From contig OX392532.1 of the NCBI GenBank assembly GCA_947623455.1, positions 186,001-250,000 on the forward strand: DNA of 64,000 nt, read 5' to 3'. Below the pieces are notes generated by a model. The model was not told the DNA's origin, searched no databases, and worked only from the letters and a program-made list of their open reading frames with translations. Below are positions 10,536 through 22,099 of the stretch, piece after piece. Position 1 is the stretch's first letter, and every line of letters begins with the position of its first letter. Source of the stretch: Mimachlamys varia (lineage: Eukaryota; Mollusca; Bivalvia; Pectinida; Pectinidae). The translations under genes and the position numbers were made by a program.

Positions 10536-12415
10536 ATGGGCTTCCTATCTGTCGGCATATTTGGTTTAGCTGTGGTGTCAATGTTAATGGTGAGCACTCA
10601 TATTTTAATCATTTTTCTCCTGTCATTGGAAAACAACTCTTCCTGCCCAATCTTAATAAGTTGTGCAATATCTTCAATGTACATTAGACAGTCTTTTTTC
10701 AATGTCTATATTTGTTATACTGGCCACAGGTAGGTAGCATGGGTCTACGATATGCCTGTCGGAGTTTCTTATTTGCAAAGTCGAAGGAATATTCTCATCG
10801 AATATAATAAATTTCATTAAGATTTTGCTTATTATTCTAATATTCAAATATACTTACCATTATGAATCGATTTGCTTTAACAGTTAATACAACATGTGTG
10901 AATTTAATATTTCATAAAGATATCGTATCATATCAACATCCAGAAAGCTATTTGTACTTCTGAAGCGATGATATTAAATACTTCACTTAAGGACTGGTTG
11001 TCATATTTTTAACATTTATTGGTGTATAACATACATTGGCGCACCTACATAGTTGATGGTGCGCGCTAGCGCACTATGTTGAATATATATACATGTAAGC
11101 GAATGTATGTTACACACCACCGAATGTCAAAAATATGACAAACCATTACTTATATTTATATTTTTGTTTACCAACATACATAGTATGCAGACATATACAT
11201 ATAGTATTAGTCAAAGAATGTTTCAACGTCCGGGTAAATTCCAGAAAGTGAACAGCCACCTGTTGCCAGTGGAGCAGTGCTGTCTCTATCTCTACAATTA
11301 TGACATCATATTAATGATGACGTCACAATATCCCAATGTGCACAGTATTTCATCTAGTCTCTGTGCAGTGGAACTGTAAATATTGAAATTAGTTCGCGTT
11401 TATTTCAATGGTTGTGATTTCTCCATTCTTCAGTGGTCTTTTCTTTTCAATTTGAGAAAATAGCTGTGCGAGTTGACAATAGCATAACGTAGGTTGCAAA
11501 CGTATATATCATATAATTGAGCCAGTTTGACGTGTCAGAAGGATGTACATCCCAGTTCGACTGCAAAGCCAATGAATGTTGTGTCACCAACAACATGCTT
11601 ATTGGAAAACGGATGCTGCTCATAGTGCGAGGCCATTGTCAACCATTAGGTACAGAAGGGTCACGTGAGTAGATTTTCCTTGATTTCCAAAATTATAATG
11701 ATATCAATCGTGGCTGCTTGGGTATGAAAATTGTTTGTGCCTATTTCATTGTTTAAATTATCAATCTTTACTAAACGATTAACGCTTTCGAGCCTGTTAT
11801 TAAAACCCTTTTCGGCATCATCATTTTTTATTTAACAAAAAAATGCCAACATATTTTCGTAAGAACTACTTTGTTCATTGATATGCATTTATTATAACAT
11901 TGGTTATAGGAAACAAAGGTATTCAACTTTGTGTGTAACTGAGAAATAATGTGAGTAAACATTGTCTAATATGTTTACACCAGATTGTCTCACCCGTGAC
12001 GGAAGTGTCAGTTCGCCTCCTACTGGAGTGGTGAACTCATGTCCATGTGGAACACATCTCACGTGTAAAGGGAGTGGGCTGATTGAGGTGCCCTTCGGGG
12101 AAACAGGTATCATAATGTTATAACTATCGACCACTGTAATCAGATACGAATTGAGACAAATTTTATTCCCATTTGACGTTGAGCTTATTCAATCACAATA
12201 CACAAGGCTTGATAACACAGTTGAATTAACTGGACTTATATTCGACTCTTATGTGTTCAGATGTTATTTTAAACAATATTATAACTCTATAGTAATCAAT
12301 CAACGTAAAGGACATTGGAATAAACATTAAATAACAACCATGTAAAAGGATACGCAATGAATACATGAATAATTATAATGTTTCTTACGCAGGTATGTGT
12401 ACTCATCATCACTAG
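10536..12415 (+). CDS. Astakine/prokineticin-like secreted cysteine-rich protein 2 (4 exons)
   Basis: The spliced model is 10536-10589, 11526-11664, 11984-12106 and 12393-12415 (339 nt, 112 aa), with the same phases (0, 1, 1) as the flanking paralogues. Exon 1 is an 18-residue signal peptide (MGFLSVGIFGLAVV...). The mature chain begins FDVSEGC and shows C-x5-C-x4-CC, 'HCQPLGTEGS', C, 'SCPCGTHLTC', and a final MCTHHH ending in TAG. That gives ten cysteines, as in prokineticins and astakines. All junctions are GT-AG and the frame is open throughout, so the gene appears intact. The start is set by signal peptide and equal exon length in three paralogues; the same 'tcagg' precedes ATG in genes 1 and 2. 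It is the most compact copy, with no large insertion. Expected role: secreted cytokine-like ligand (inference from family). Confidence 0.9.
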
Positions 12416-12829
12416 AAGAAGCAACGAAACACGATGGATGCAATATGTAGGAATATGTATCCCATATAAAGTAAATCAACCAGTAAAATATAATGTGTTT
12501 TGTTGTTTTGTTGCTAATTTGAAACCGTCCAATATCCGTTGTTCAAGGAAATTGTGTATTATTAGGAATGATTAAGAAGACTAAATATTCACTCTATCCT
12601 TGTTTTTAGTTGAAAACTAGCACCAGATTATATCATTAACGTCAGATGAAAATAGAAGACATACTAACAGAAGAATAATGGTGTGGTCCTTTATTTTATA
12701 CATAATACCTTTTCTGTGGGCAACATTTTTATGATATTAAAAATCCCTTAGAACAATGTCACGACATGACTGGCATAAGCTTATTGTGGCGCTGATAAAC
12801 TTTGGTTGTCTCAGTTAAAGAATTGTTAG

Positions 12830-13165
12830 ATGCAATGAGCCAGTTTTATGGTCGCCATCTTGGTATAAAGAAACGTTTTTGTATCCTTGCATGAAATGAA
12901 AGTGGACTTATGCATACTTGTTGTGATTGAGAAAGATACCTCAGTTCCCACGTCGAGGACGTGACATTTACTTGAATGTAACCTAAATTTACATGCCATA
13001 TGTCGTTAACGAAGCAGAAAATGCATACTCTTAAAGAAGGTCTTGAACTTTTTCAAGGATTTCCGTGTATATATGTCCTTTGTTCACATTTTGTCCCTAA
13101 TTTTAACAAAATTTCGGATCGGATTATGATTTTGTTGACACGTCAATATTCTCTATTAAATATAG
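12830..13165 (+). mobile_element. Penelope-like 3' terminal fragment
   Basis: Diverged copy of the terminal block: 'agttttatggtcgccatcttgg' (end of the element's ORF), 'tgatt', 'cttgaatgtaacctaaattt', 'catgccatatgtcgttaacg' and 'acacgtcaatattctc'. It is older than the 9235 copy, judged by more mismatches. Confidence 0.65.
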
Positions 13166-13504
13166 AAGATGACCTAACACACACATATACACAATAACGC
13201 CATTAATGGTTTTACCTGCTGTTGCAATAATGGTATTATATACATATAAAACAACAGAAAAAAAATAAAAAAAAAACTTTAAAATTACAAACAAATCGTG
13301 TATATTTTACACAGTGTCACTGCTAAACTAGCTAAGTGTGGCTACCAGGGATACCATATCGGGGACTAATCATCCACCAGAAGAGTCTACCATCGTGTAT
13401 CATTAACCATAAACTAATATATTAGAATACTTACACACTCAGAGTGTTCAGCTGAATTTGTCGCGAAAGTGACTTCAATTGACGAGCGATGATTTGGATT
13501 TGAA

Positions 13505-13660
13505 AGATTTAAAATAGCACTGGTGAAGTGGATAGCGAAGTGAAAAGTCACTAAGGCGGGTTCGATTCCTTGATCGGGCGTTCTTGCCCGACCGTTAGGA
13601 TTTTTGCTCTCCAGGTTCTCAGGTTTATATGATATTAGAGACATTACAACCGCTATATGC
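13505..13660 (+). mobile_element. tRNA-derived SINE fragment
   Basis: An A-box-like 'tgaagtggatagc' and a good B box 'GGGTTCGATTCC' are spaced as in tRNA promoters. They are followed by 'gggcgttcttgcccgaccg' and 'tttttgctctccaggttctc', a typical SINE body. It does not fold into an intact tRNA, so it is not called as a tRNA gene. Confidence 0.6.
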
Positions 13661-13849
13661 ATGTATGTCATAATTGTTGTAAACTATTTCATCGAAATAA
13701 TGTTTCAAAAATATTTGCATACAAAAGAACATATGTATTTAGATAATTGGATCATATTGGTATTTTGTTCACCGGGATAAACACTTAGAAAGTAAAAGTG
13801 GTACAACACTTATATTTAATATACGTTTACAAGTACGTACAATCATATA

Positions 13850-14345
13850 TGTGTGACACTCATATACGTTTATATATTATATATACGTACACTCACACGT
13901 TTATACATTATATTTACGTACATTCACAAATGTGAAGATATTATATATAAATACATTCACATAGGTTTATACGTTTATATATACGTACGCTCACATACGT
14001 TTATATATACGTACTCTCACATCCTTTTATATATAATATATACGTACACTCATACACGTTTATACATTATATATGCCTACACACTCACATGTTTATATAT
14101 AATATGTACGGACAACATATACGTTTATATATTGAACATCATATATACATACACTCAAATACGTTTATATGTCATATATACATACACTCAAATACGTTTA
14201 TATGTCATATATACATACACTCAAATACGTTTATATGTCATATATACATACACTCAAATACGTTTATATATCATATATACATACACTCACATACGTTTAT
14301 AAATCATAAATAATATACATGCAGTCACATACGTTTATATATTAC
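13850..14345. repeat. 33-bp minisatellite (ATACGTTTATAT...CATACACTCA)
   Basis: Tandem units of about 33 bp are best preserved at 14145-14300, where four are nearly identical ('catacactcaaatacg' plus 'tttatatgtcatatata'). The flanks are degenerate. The unit is a multiple of three, which explains the 149-aa and 74-aa ORFs here; they are not genes. Confidence 0.85.
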
Positions 14346-14544
14346 ATTTACGTACCCTCACATACATTTATCATTTCTTTAATAACCGCATTCGCGCTTT
14401 GTATATTGTCCAAAAAAGGCATACTTATTATTTACTAATGATTGCGTTGAAGGAGTACGTTCTCTCATACCTGTCTATTGTCATTGTTTATCAATAATGT
14501 ACTGATACGCTATCGATGAATGTTAGTGATTCTTCACACCGACA

Positions 14545-17395
14545 ATGTCAACACGTTACTTTATTATCCTGGTAATCCTCGCGTCAACCCTTCTATTGGT
14601 ATGTTTGTGTATCATTGCTTATGGTTTCTTTTATTTTGACTTCTTTGTGATTCATAACCCTTCCATAAAAGTTTTTAAAACATTTCAATAAAATACTTGA
14701 TCTAAAATATAGTTCCTGTTTATATTTTGTGATTTGGTCAGATCTTGATAATGTTTCAATAGTAGTATAATATTATTCCAATAAATACAAAGATAAGATG
14801 GCTTGATTAAACGTTTTACGTATATTTTGCTGAATAAAAAAGGCATTATCTGCAACTATCATGTTTCTCCAAGAGACTATAATACTGATTTTGTTTTTGT
14901 TTTTACAAACTTCGTTTAAATATCAAAAGATCAGTTTATGCATATTTTGTTCTCGAAAGAATGCTTTTATTTCAGTATTTCGAATATTTTTGACAGCTCT
15001 AGCTTATCAGAAGTAATTTAAAAGACGCTCCTCTTGCGGAGGTGCTGTTATCGATGTGTCTCCTCATTGTACAGGTGGAAGCAGCAGCAGAGGACTGCAC
15101 TTCAACTGCCGACTGCGGGTACCAGGAATGCTGTGTGTCAAACAACCAGCCAATAGGGAAACGAGCTGTCATGGCGGCAGGCTCCTGTCAGCCTTTGGGC
15201 CAAAATGGCTCCAGTAATAAAGCTTTTATCATTTAAGGTCCTTTTTATTGAACATGATACTCTATTATAATACCAAATTGCTTTACAATCGTATTAAACA
15301 CACCGACGAATTCATAAGCAGGACTAATTTTCATGTTTTGGTGCCTATTCTGTAGACCTTGTAGCATGGGTATATATCACTAATGATTGTATACACTAGC
15401 ACCATATACCATATACATGTCTACCCTCAATATAACAAAATGTTAATGCTACTTTATATCTGCTGTGCTCCTTAGGTTAAGATTATTTTGAAAGGCAGAC
15501 TTCTTTTTTACGAAATATTCTTAAAAGACCAACCGCAAAAAATTCTCAAAGACATAATGTACATAAATCTATCTTTTTTCCTATTTATGACTCAGGTTGC
15601 TACGCTAAGTATATCCACACACCGCCTGTTGGTATGGAGTATTCATGTCCGTGTGCTCCCGGTCTCGTTTGCAAAGGATCCGGAACCATTGTGGTTCCAA
15701 TAGGAGAGTCCGGTACGTATTATTAATCGTGGACATGTTAGCACTAATCACCAATGTGAGTTATCAATTGTCTAAAATTGATCTATCACAAGGTGTTCCG
15801 GAAGAAAGAGTAAATGAAAATTTAGGTCACATCCAAGTAAATGTCATGGCCTCAAAGTGAGAACGGAGACATAATTTTCAATCATATCAAGTCGGCATAC
15901 TAATGAGCATATTCAAAACCTCCATCCTCACATAATGCATGGATGAAGAACATTTCTCAATGATACTATGATGGCGACCATAACATCTGCTCATAGTCTT
16001 CATCAAACTGCATATTTGAATCCCTGCGTCACAAGTTTGATCGTCAGTAGGTGACATCTATCATTGAAAATCTAAACATTCAGAGCAACTCCAGAATAAC
16101 GAATCAACTGCGACATGTTAACACTATAAGATGTTAATTTTGATCAAAAGAAACGCGTACTTCTCCCGACTTCTCGTGGACACAGGTCATTTTGGTGTGT
16201 ATGGTATTCTGAGTTTTTCTTAATCTATTCTGATAATAGTAAACTGTCTATTGAATAAAGTACACGTTAAAACAAATTCAGAAAATACCAAAGCATCAAC
16301 AAAACCGTACTCCGAACTCAAAATCGATTAAACGGAAAAATTAACATGGAGACCCTCGTAAAAGTACAAGGTAATAAGCCCATGTGTTCGGGAAGAGTAA
16401 GCGTCTTCTGCCTCATCGACGACACCCGCAATGTAAATCTTGGCCACATACATGTAAACATCAAGTCCTCAAACCGAGAACAGAGTCATCATTGTCAATC
16501 ACAAAAGGTAAGCATACTAGTAAGCAAACTCAGAAGCATCCATCTCCATATAACACAAAGATACAGAATATTTCTTTACGAGATCAAGATGGCGACCATA
16601 AAACTTGCCCATAGTCTTCATCAACCTACACTTCTCGAATCCCTATGCCGTAAATTTGTTCGTCAGCAGCTCTCTTTTTTTTTAAATCGATCAAAGCAGT
16701 CGTTTTAAATAAATGAGCCAGAAGTCGAACTTAAGCACGAATGCAGACGATACATGTATCATTGTACGACGACAGTGGGGCAGCAATCCTTATTGCTCTA
16801 CGATGATGATTCTCGTATCACACCCCAAATTCCTACTGAGCACTAGTCTCCGCCTATATTTAGTGTCAGTCGGTACCTATTGTCCAATCCAGTCGTATCC
16901 GTTCTCTGAAACAGTGTATCACGGAACAACTCATTATGATCGATTAAACATGTGATGCATTACCGTTATGTGAAATAACTACTTTTGAACAGTTCAAATT
17001 GAATGCCTAACTTAATCATTCGTTAAAACAAATGGCTTCTCGTGAAGACAGAAATATAAAGAAGATGGAGTTTTGACTATTGTAAAGACAAACTGTAAAA
17101 ATATGGTTGTATATGTTGGTTACCTCCCTTATAACGAGTGTCGTGCATTCATGAAACCGATTATCAGGTTAAAGTTAAGCAGTGCTAGTAAGAAAGGGTG
17201 TGTGTTTTAAAACGAACTTCAGATTTTACTACAACATGACTTTGAGGTTTAAAGTTAAGAAAATATTTAAGAAAGGAGGGTTTAGTGATTTAAGCTGTGG
17301 GGACGCGTTATCGTATTTATTGGTATGAGATTAACGACAGTTTTACTCATAGAACCGTCGTTTGCTTTTTTACAGGAACCTGTGGACATCACTGA
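14545..17395 (+). CDS. Astakine/prokineticin-like secreted cysteine-rich protein 3 (4 exons)
   Basis: The spliced model is 14545-14598, 15075-15213, 15596-15712 and 17376-17395 (330 nt, 109 aa), phases 0, 1 and 1. Exon 1 is an 18-codon signal peptide (MSTRYFIILVILAST...). Exon 2 starts VEAAAEDC and contains DC, ECC and 'SCQPLGQNGS'. Exon 3 has CYAKY, 'SCPCAPGLVC' and ends GES. Exon 4 reads TCGHH then TGA. All ten prokineticin/astakine cysteines are present and the frame is intact. AATAAA follows at 17492. Intron 3 (1.66 kb) contains a tandem pair of Penelope-like termini on the opposite strand. The conserved 'PPxG' before SCPC and 'GSG' after the ninth cysteine are shared with gene 2. Role as a secreted ligand is inferred from family. 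Confidence 0.9.
15780..16690 (-). mobile_element. Two tandem Penelope-like 3' termini
   Basis: On the minus strand, 16690-16310 and then about 16260-15790 are partial copies of the same terminal block seen elsewhere, in head-to-tail order. Shared landmarks are 'atggcgaccataa', 'gagaacagagtcatcattg', 'gcgtcttctgcctcatcgac' and 'aaaatcgattaaac'. The arrangement repeats the tandem terminus seen at 1-1130. It sits in intron 3 of astakine-like gene 3. Confidence 0.7.
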
Positions 17396-17491
17396 AATGC
17401 ACAGTCTGAAATAAGAACCAAACTATCTAAATCTACAACGAAGTAATACACCAATCTTGTCACCCGTGGCGACTGTCATATTCTTCAACGC

Positions 17492-17497
17492 AATAAA
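17492..17497 (+). promoter_or_regulatory. Polyadenylation signal AATAAA, astakine-like gene 3
   Basis: The canonical hexamer lies about 100 nt after the TGA stop (17393-17395), consistent with the proposed 3' end. Confidence 0.6.
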
Positions 17498-17844
17498 TAT
17501 CGACGACGTCAATAAGGACGTTTAGTGTGTTTTTGGTTTATGTAAGATTAATCAATTGGATCCGGATATAACAGTATAACTCTAGTATCCCAGACACATT
17601 TTAACACTAAATAAAAACTCCTGTGGTCGATATGCTGCCTCGGAAGTATTTCCGGAGGTTATGCTGGAAATGATTTCTATTCTGAAATCTCTTGTTTCGT
17701 CTCCGGATCGTTTTTTACTAATGATCATGTACGATACGGAATGGCATACCGTTCTCGGAATACTATAAATCTATTCATTATGTGATTGATAGAAACGATA
17801 CTGATTAAATCGTAAAGCTACATACACATCAATTTTTTTTTTCC

Positions 17845-17943
17845 ATTTGTCAGATGAAAGTTTACCTTTGGCCCCTAGCATCACTTACGAGTCCTAGAAG
17901 GACGATACAGATGTATGATGCTGTGTAATGTTTTGGCATACTG
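17845..17943 (-). repeat. MITE-like dispersed repeat, inverted copy
   Basis: Contains 'tttggcccctagcatca', 'gagtcctagaaggac', 'gatgctgtgtaat' and 'ggcatactgtatctat', the reverse complement of the block at 7765-7950. Confidence 0.7.
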
Positions 17944-17944
17944 T

Positions 17945-18300
17945 ATCTATTGGAGGCACGTTGGTCTTGTGGTAGGACGCCCGGCTCGTGATCAAGGCTG
18001 TGAGTGTGAGTCTCGGCACGTGTTTTGTATCCTTAGGCAAGATACTTCACTCTGTTTGTTCCAGTCTACTCAGCTGTAAATGAGTATGTGGTTGGGTAGT
18101 ACTAGAAATTGTAGAATGCAAGCTGTGAGTGCCGAAATGACAGCACTGGTTGTATACTCTCCAGGGAGTTGAAAACGATAATGGCTGGTTGCTAAGGCCC
18201 TATAACCACGGATAATAATTTGTGAACCGCCTTGAGACGCCCTTTAAGGCCGTGATAAAACGGTATATAAGAACCTTGAATTGTTGTTATTATTACTGAA
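17945..18300 (+). mobile_element. tRNA-derived SINE, near full length
   Basis: It begins with a tRNA-like head ('ttggtcttgtggtaggac', degenerate B box 'gtgtgagtctcgg'). A conserved-looking body follows ('ggcaagatacttcactctg', 'ctcagctgtaaatgagta'), then a 3' part ('ggccgtgataaaacggtatata') and a short TTATTA-type tail. This is the normal layout of an invertebrate SINE mobilised by a LINE. Confidence 0.75.
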
Positions 18301-18779
18301 TTTAAAAGTTTCAAATGCGGCATGTGTGTGTGTTACGTGTCCAATCCGTTTGCTTGATTTATGCAATAAAATATGTTAAAATCAGTAAGACGTATGTAAA
18401 TGGAATAAGAACATACTATACAGAAGACAAGTCCGCTATGAGTTCATCAAGCTATGTTCCAGTAGGGAAGTAAACGTGCAACAGCTTATAAATCACAAAA
18501 CGCTGGCATTTTGTTGACATGACCTATGTTTGCTAGCCACGATATGAGCCATACACACTCTCGTCTTGGGTTTGTAATTTGTACGTTCATGTTTAGCATT
18601 GTCACTGTCAATACTCAATATTGTAAACTGCATTTGTATAATTTACGTGAATATGTTGTTTTAACAAGGTAAAGGATAAGTTCTAGAGAAAACGTTGCAA
18701 TGGAATAACGTAATAGCTGAGGAAATCTTGTCGAATCACCACTTTATCTAAAATAGTAAAGAAATTGTAATAGTTTTCC

Positions 18780-19250
18780 GGGACTGGTGTTCCAACCATT
18801 GGAATTAGACACGCGCATTAACCAGGGTAGTTTGCCCAATATCTGCCTTGCAGGTTGGGCGTAACAATTATATCTGCTGCATGATCGTAAGAGGCAACTA
18901 AACTTTGGATCTAATATTTTCCATACTTTCTATGCAACTCTCTCCTTCCTAATATCTCCCTTGACTCAACTTCATTTTGGCCTTTAGTCAAGCGTAAGGA
19001 AGGCTATGGGTTCTAACCTCAGGCCGAGACATACCATTGCCTCTACCATTTTGTCTCTAACAATTGTTGTCCCTACTCCCTGCTTGACGCTCAGCATCAT
19101 GAAAGTGGAACGAATTGTTCACCCGTTGTCAGTATAATGTGACCGGGTGAGGTGTTCTACTGAGGGCCTTCGGAAGTATACTTCAGTTTGGCAGCACCTT
19201 AAATCGGCATAAGATCCAGCATATCGCAAGAAAGTTAACATGAACATATC
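18780..19250. repeat. Suspected dispersed repeat of molluscan type
   Basis: The stretch containing 'ggttgggcgtaacaattatatctgctgcatgatcgtaagaggcaac' style sequence, 'gtgaccgggtgaggtg' and 'cttcagtttggcagcacc' resembles a repeat I recall from bivalve genomes. Only one copy is present in this window, so the call rests on recognition and is tentative. Confidence 0.35.
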
Positions 19251-19282
19251 GAAGCCACTTAAATATATACGCTCTCAACACA

Positions 19283-19319
<37 letters not shown>

Positions 19320-19320
19320 C
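19283..19320. repeat. (CA)n microsatellite
   Basis: About 17 uninterrupted CA dinucleotides. Confidence 0.97.
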
Positions 19321-22099
19321 GCATATACCGGGATGCTGTCCTGAAATGACCATGGCTGTATAAAGGACGTAAAAACATTCAACCAAACAACAAACTACCC
19401 AATACACCGCTTACCCAACGTTTGAGTGCTGATGTTAACTGTGATGATCATCGTGGTCAATAAAAAACATTTGAAATGATTAAATATACTCTTTAAATGT
19501 TTGGTGATACTCATTAAAATAAGTTGAAGACATCCAAGTACAGCAGTAGCAACATAAAACAGTTCTGGATAACAGGTTTGTTTTATTAATAATAAACGCT
19601 ACAAAACAAATTATTTTCAACAAATCAACCAATGGACATACATGTTGTTCTACTTATTATGACTTAGTCTGTAGGTTTGTATGGCTGATGCATTACAAGC
19701 CCTCGAAACAGAAATATAGACTTAATTTCGAACAAAATACGAAAGGTCGTATGAGAAAATATCATAAAAGTGATAACTGTGGTTTTTTTCTTCTGAAATA
19801 AGATACATGTATAGTGGTATATTTCCTCTTCATCGCAAGATACGCCGTAATGGATATCACACGAGCGATATATGGACAGATGAAATATGAGTCTGGATGT
19901 CACATTTACATCATATGCAGCACAGCTTTGTAACAACCCTTTCTGTAATAAATTGCTTATTGTAATAATTATTACTTTAACGCTAACCTTAGTGTAATAA
20001 ACTTGTAAGTTGATACAGCGGTGCTTACTGTACTACAATGTAACAAAATATTATTACGTTAAGCGTCAACAGAATACACAAATGAATTAAAATGGAATAA
20101 ATTTCTTAACACCTTGTTAATACTAAAACAATGTATCTAAATCAAACTGATAGTCTTGTCTGGAAAGTTATTGCCTTTAACTAATCTAAAATCTGATGTC
20201 ACATGATCCTTAAATACTGCGCTATGTTGCAACCCGTATAGATGTTAACCTTTATGTAATTAATTATTATTATAGACAATTTATTTACAAGAAGAGCTGC
20301 AACATAGCTTAACTTATATAAAAACTTGAACTGAGATAGTAGCATTCCATATTGTCTGTCCATGCATGTTTTTAATATTCGCCAACAGGTTACGTGTTTT
20401 ATATCAAAATCAAAACAAAACCTTAAAATGGTTCAACAGTAAAAACTCATGTAATATTGAAACATCAATGAGAATTGACACGACTTTCGTGAATTTGTCA
20501 GCATCCTTTCTGTGAAATGTCGACTTCATCCTAAACATGTTCGCCATACATCGCATGTATTATGTCTGAATACCAGGAGTTCTCGATATATTCATCTCAG
20601 AGTTAATTTTCGAGAAAAATAGCTATCTCTCGAATAAAGATAACATGGATTCAAGCAGTCTAAAATGATTGTTGTCACTTTCACAAACCTATATCTTCGC
20701 GAATACGACATTGTAAAAAACAGTCACGAAAACAAATATTCGTGAAAATTCAGTGATTAACTGTATATTTACCCTGAGTTATATACACATAAATATTAAT
20801 CCACACATATATAACACCACGTCACAACTGCCATAGAAACGAAAAGTTACGATATAACAGCAAAGTTAACGGTATCATTTACAACGTTCCTTACAAATAA
20901 ATATCAGTGAAAACTCATATTTAGCAGTATTTACGTATACCATCACACCCAAACCACAATAGGGACATGATGGAATAATATGTATTTGTACTTGCAGTTT
21001 GAACAGATAAATTGAAAATTTACCTTTGTGTCCTTTATATAGCGGTTATCAATGGGAAGTCTCAAGGGCTTAACACTACGGTTATAACAAGCCGTTGAAA
21101 AAATGTAACAAATATTTTTTGGAAAATGTATCAGCATGGAAGGGAGTTTGAGTAACCAATGCTTGGAAGAATCTATCACAAAAGCAGATGTCAAAAACAA
21201 GATAACAGATCTGCAGGTTGACTTCAGACAATCTGGCTGCAGCATCAGCCATGAATAAACAAAACCTGTGCAACGATATGAATAACAACGAAATATAATT
21301 ACTTATTATTTTGAACTGAACATCTACTTCAACTTTATCCTTAACTTCCCTGACGCAATTATTTGACTTTCAATTCAGCAAACAAAAAGACAAAGAGTTG
21401 GCAGTCCTTCCAAAAGGAAGTCGTGTATATGTAAACAAAAACATGCTGAACACAATGTTGGCCCTCACCTCCTTGTCACAAGATATGTGGCTGACGGTAC
21501 GTAAACCTTTCTCATGTTTCCGCCTAAGGGTATTTACAAGTTTGTATTGAAAGTAAACAAGTTTTTTTTTTTATATAATTTGAAGACCTTTTAGGGGTAT
21601 GAGTGGTAATGTATTAGAGTGGATGAATCAGGTTAAACGTGTTATTGAATGATGGATAGAATTTAAGACAGAACGAAAAGGGATGATCAGAAATGAGTTA
21701 TGGTAAGGGAGATATGCAGAATATCTATGTTTTGTTTATAATGTATTAACGATGTAGGAGTCGAAATTGCCTGTTTGCTCATTGTATGCAAGAAAAGGGA
21801 ATCACATCCACGACTTGCTCTTATGTAAACAGTTTTGATAAACAGAATTATGTAACTGTATAATCTTTCAAAACTAGAACGTTTTGTAAGGTAGACATGA
21901 ATTATAAGCACCCTTGGGCAAACATGTGTCAGACATTTTCTGTATCATTCGTAAACATACATATTAATTCAGAAAACCAGTTTAGTTATGATATCTTAAA
22001 AGCAAATGGGTCTAATAATGCAATTATATACATAAACTATTACATATGCAGTAAACGCTCTTTCCACTAAATGTATCAGGAATTTTAGACTGATATTAT
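19321..22099. other. Noncoding interval downstream of the membrane-protein gene
   Basis: About 2.8 kb of AT-rich sequence with no recognisable gene, RNA or transposon. It should include the 3' UTR of the minus-strand gene ending at 22100. A minus-strand AATAAA is present near 19583. ORFs at 19664, 20943 and 21082 have no protein-like features. Confidence 0.4.

Larger units (their letters stand above)
12416..14544. other. Spacer between astakine-like genes 2 and 3
   Basis: This region has no gene. It holds a Penelope-like terminus (about 12830-13160), a partial MITE-like copy (about 13165-13200), a tRNA-derived SINE (about 13510-13660) and a 33-bp tandem repeat (about 13850-14340), each listed separately. 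The last 150 bp before 14545 should contain the promoter of gene 3. Confidence 0.6.

Noticed and set aside
13505..13580. A tRNA gene
   Set aside because: A and B boxes are present but the acceptor and anticodon stems do not pair; it is a SINE head.
13853..14313. 149-aa and 74-aa ORFs with TYTQIRLY-type repeats
   Set aside because: Products of the 33-bp minisatellite.
21440..21500. A fourth 18-codon signal exon (MLNTMLALTSLS... followed by GTACGT)
   Set aside because: It is not clearly hydrophobic, and no cysteine-rich exons follow on the plus strand.
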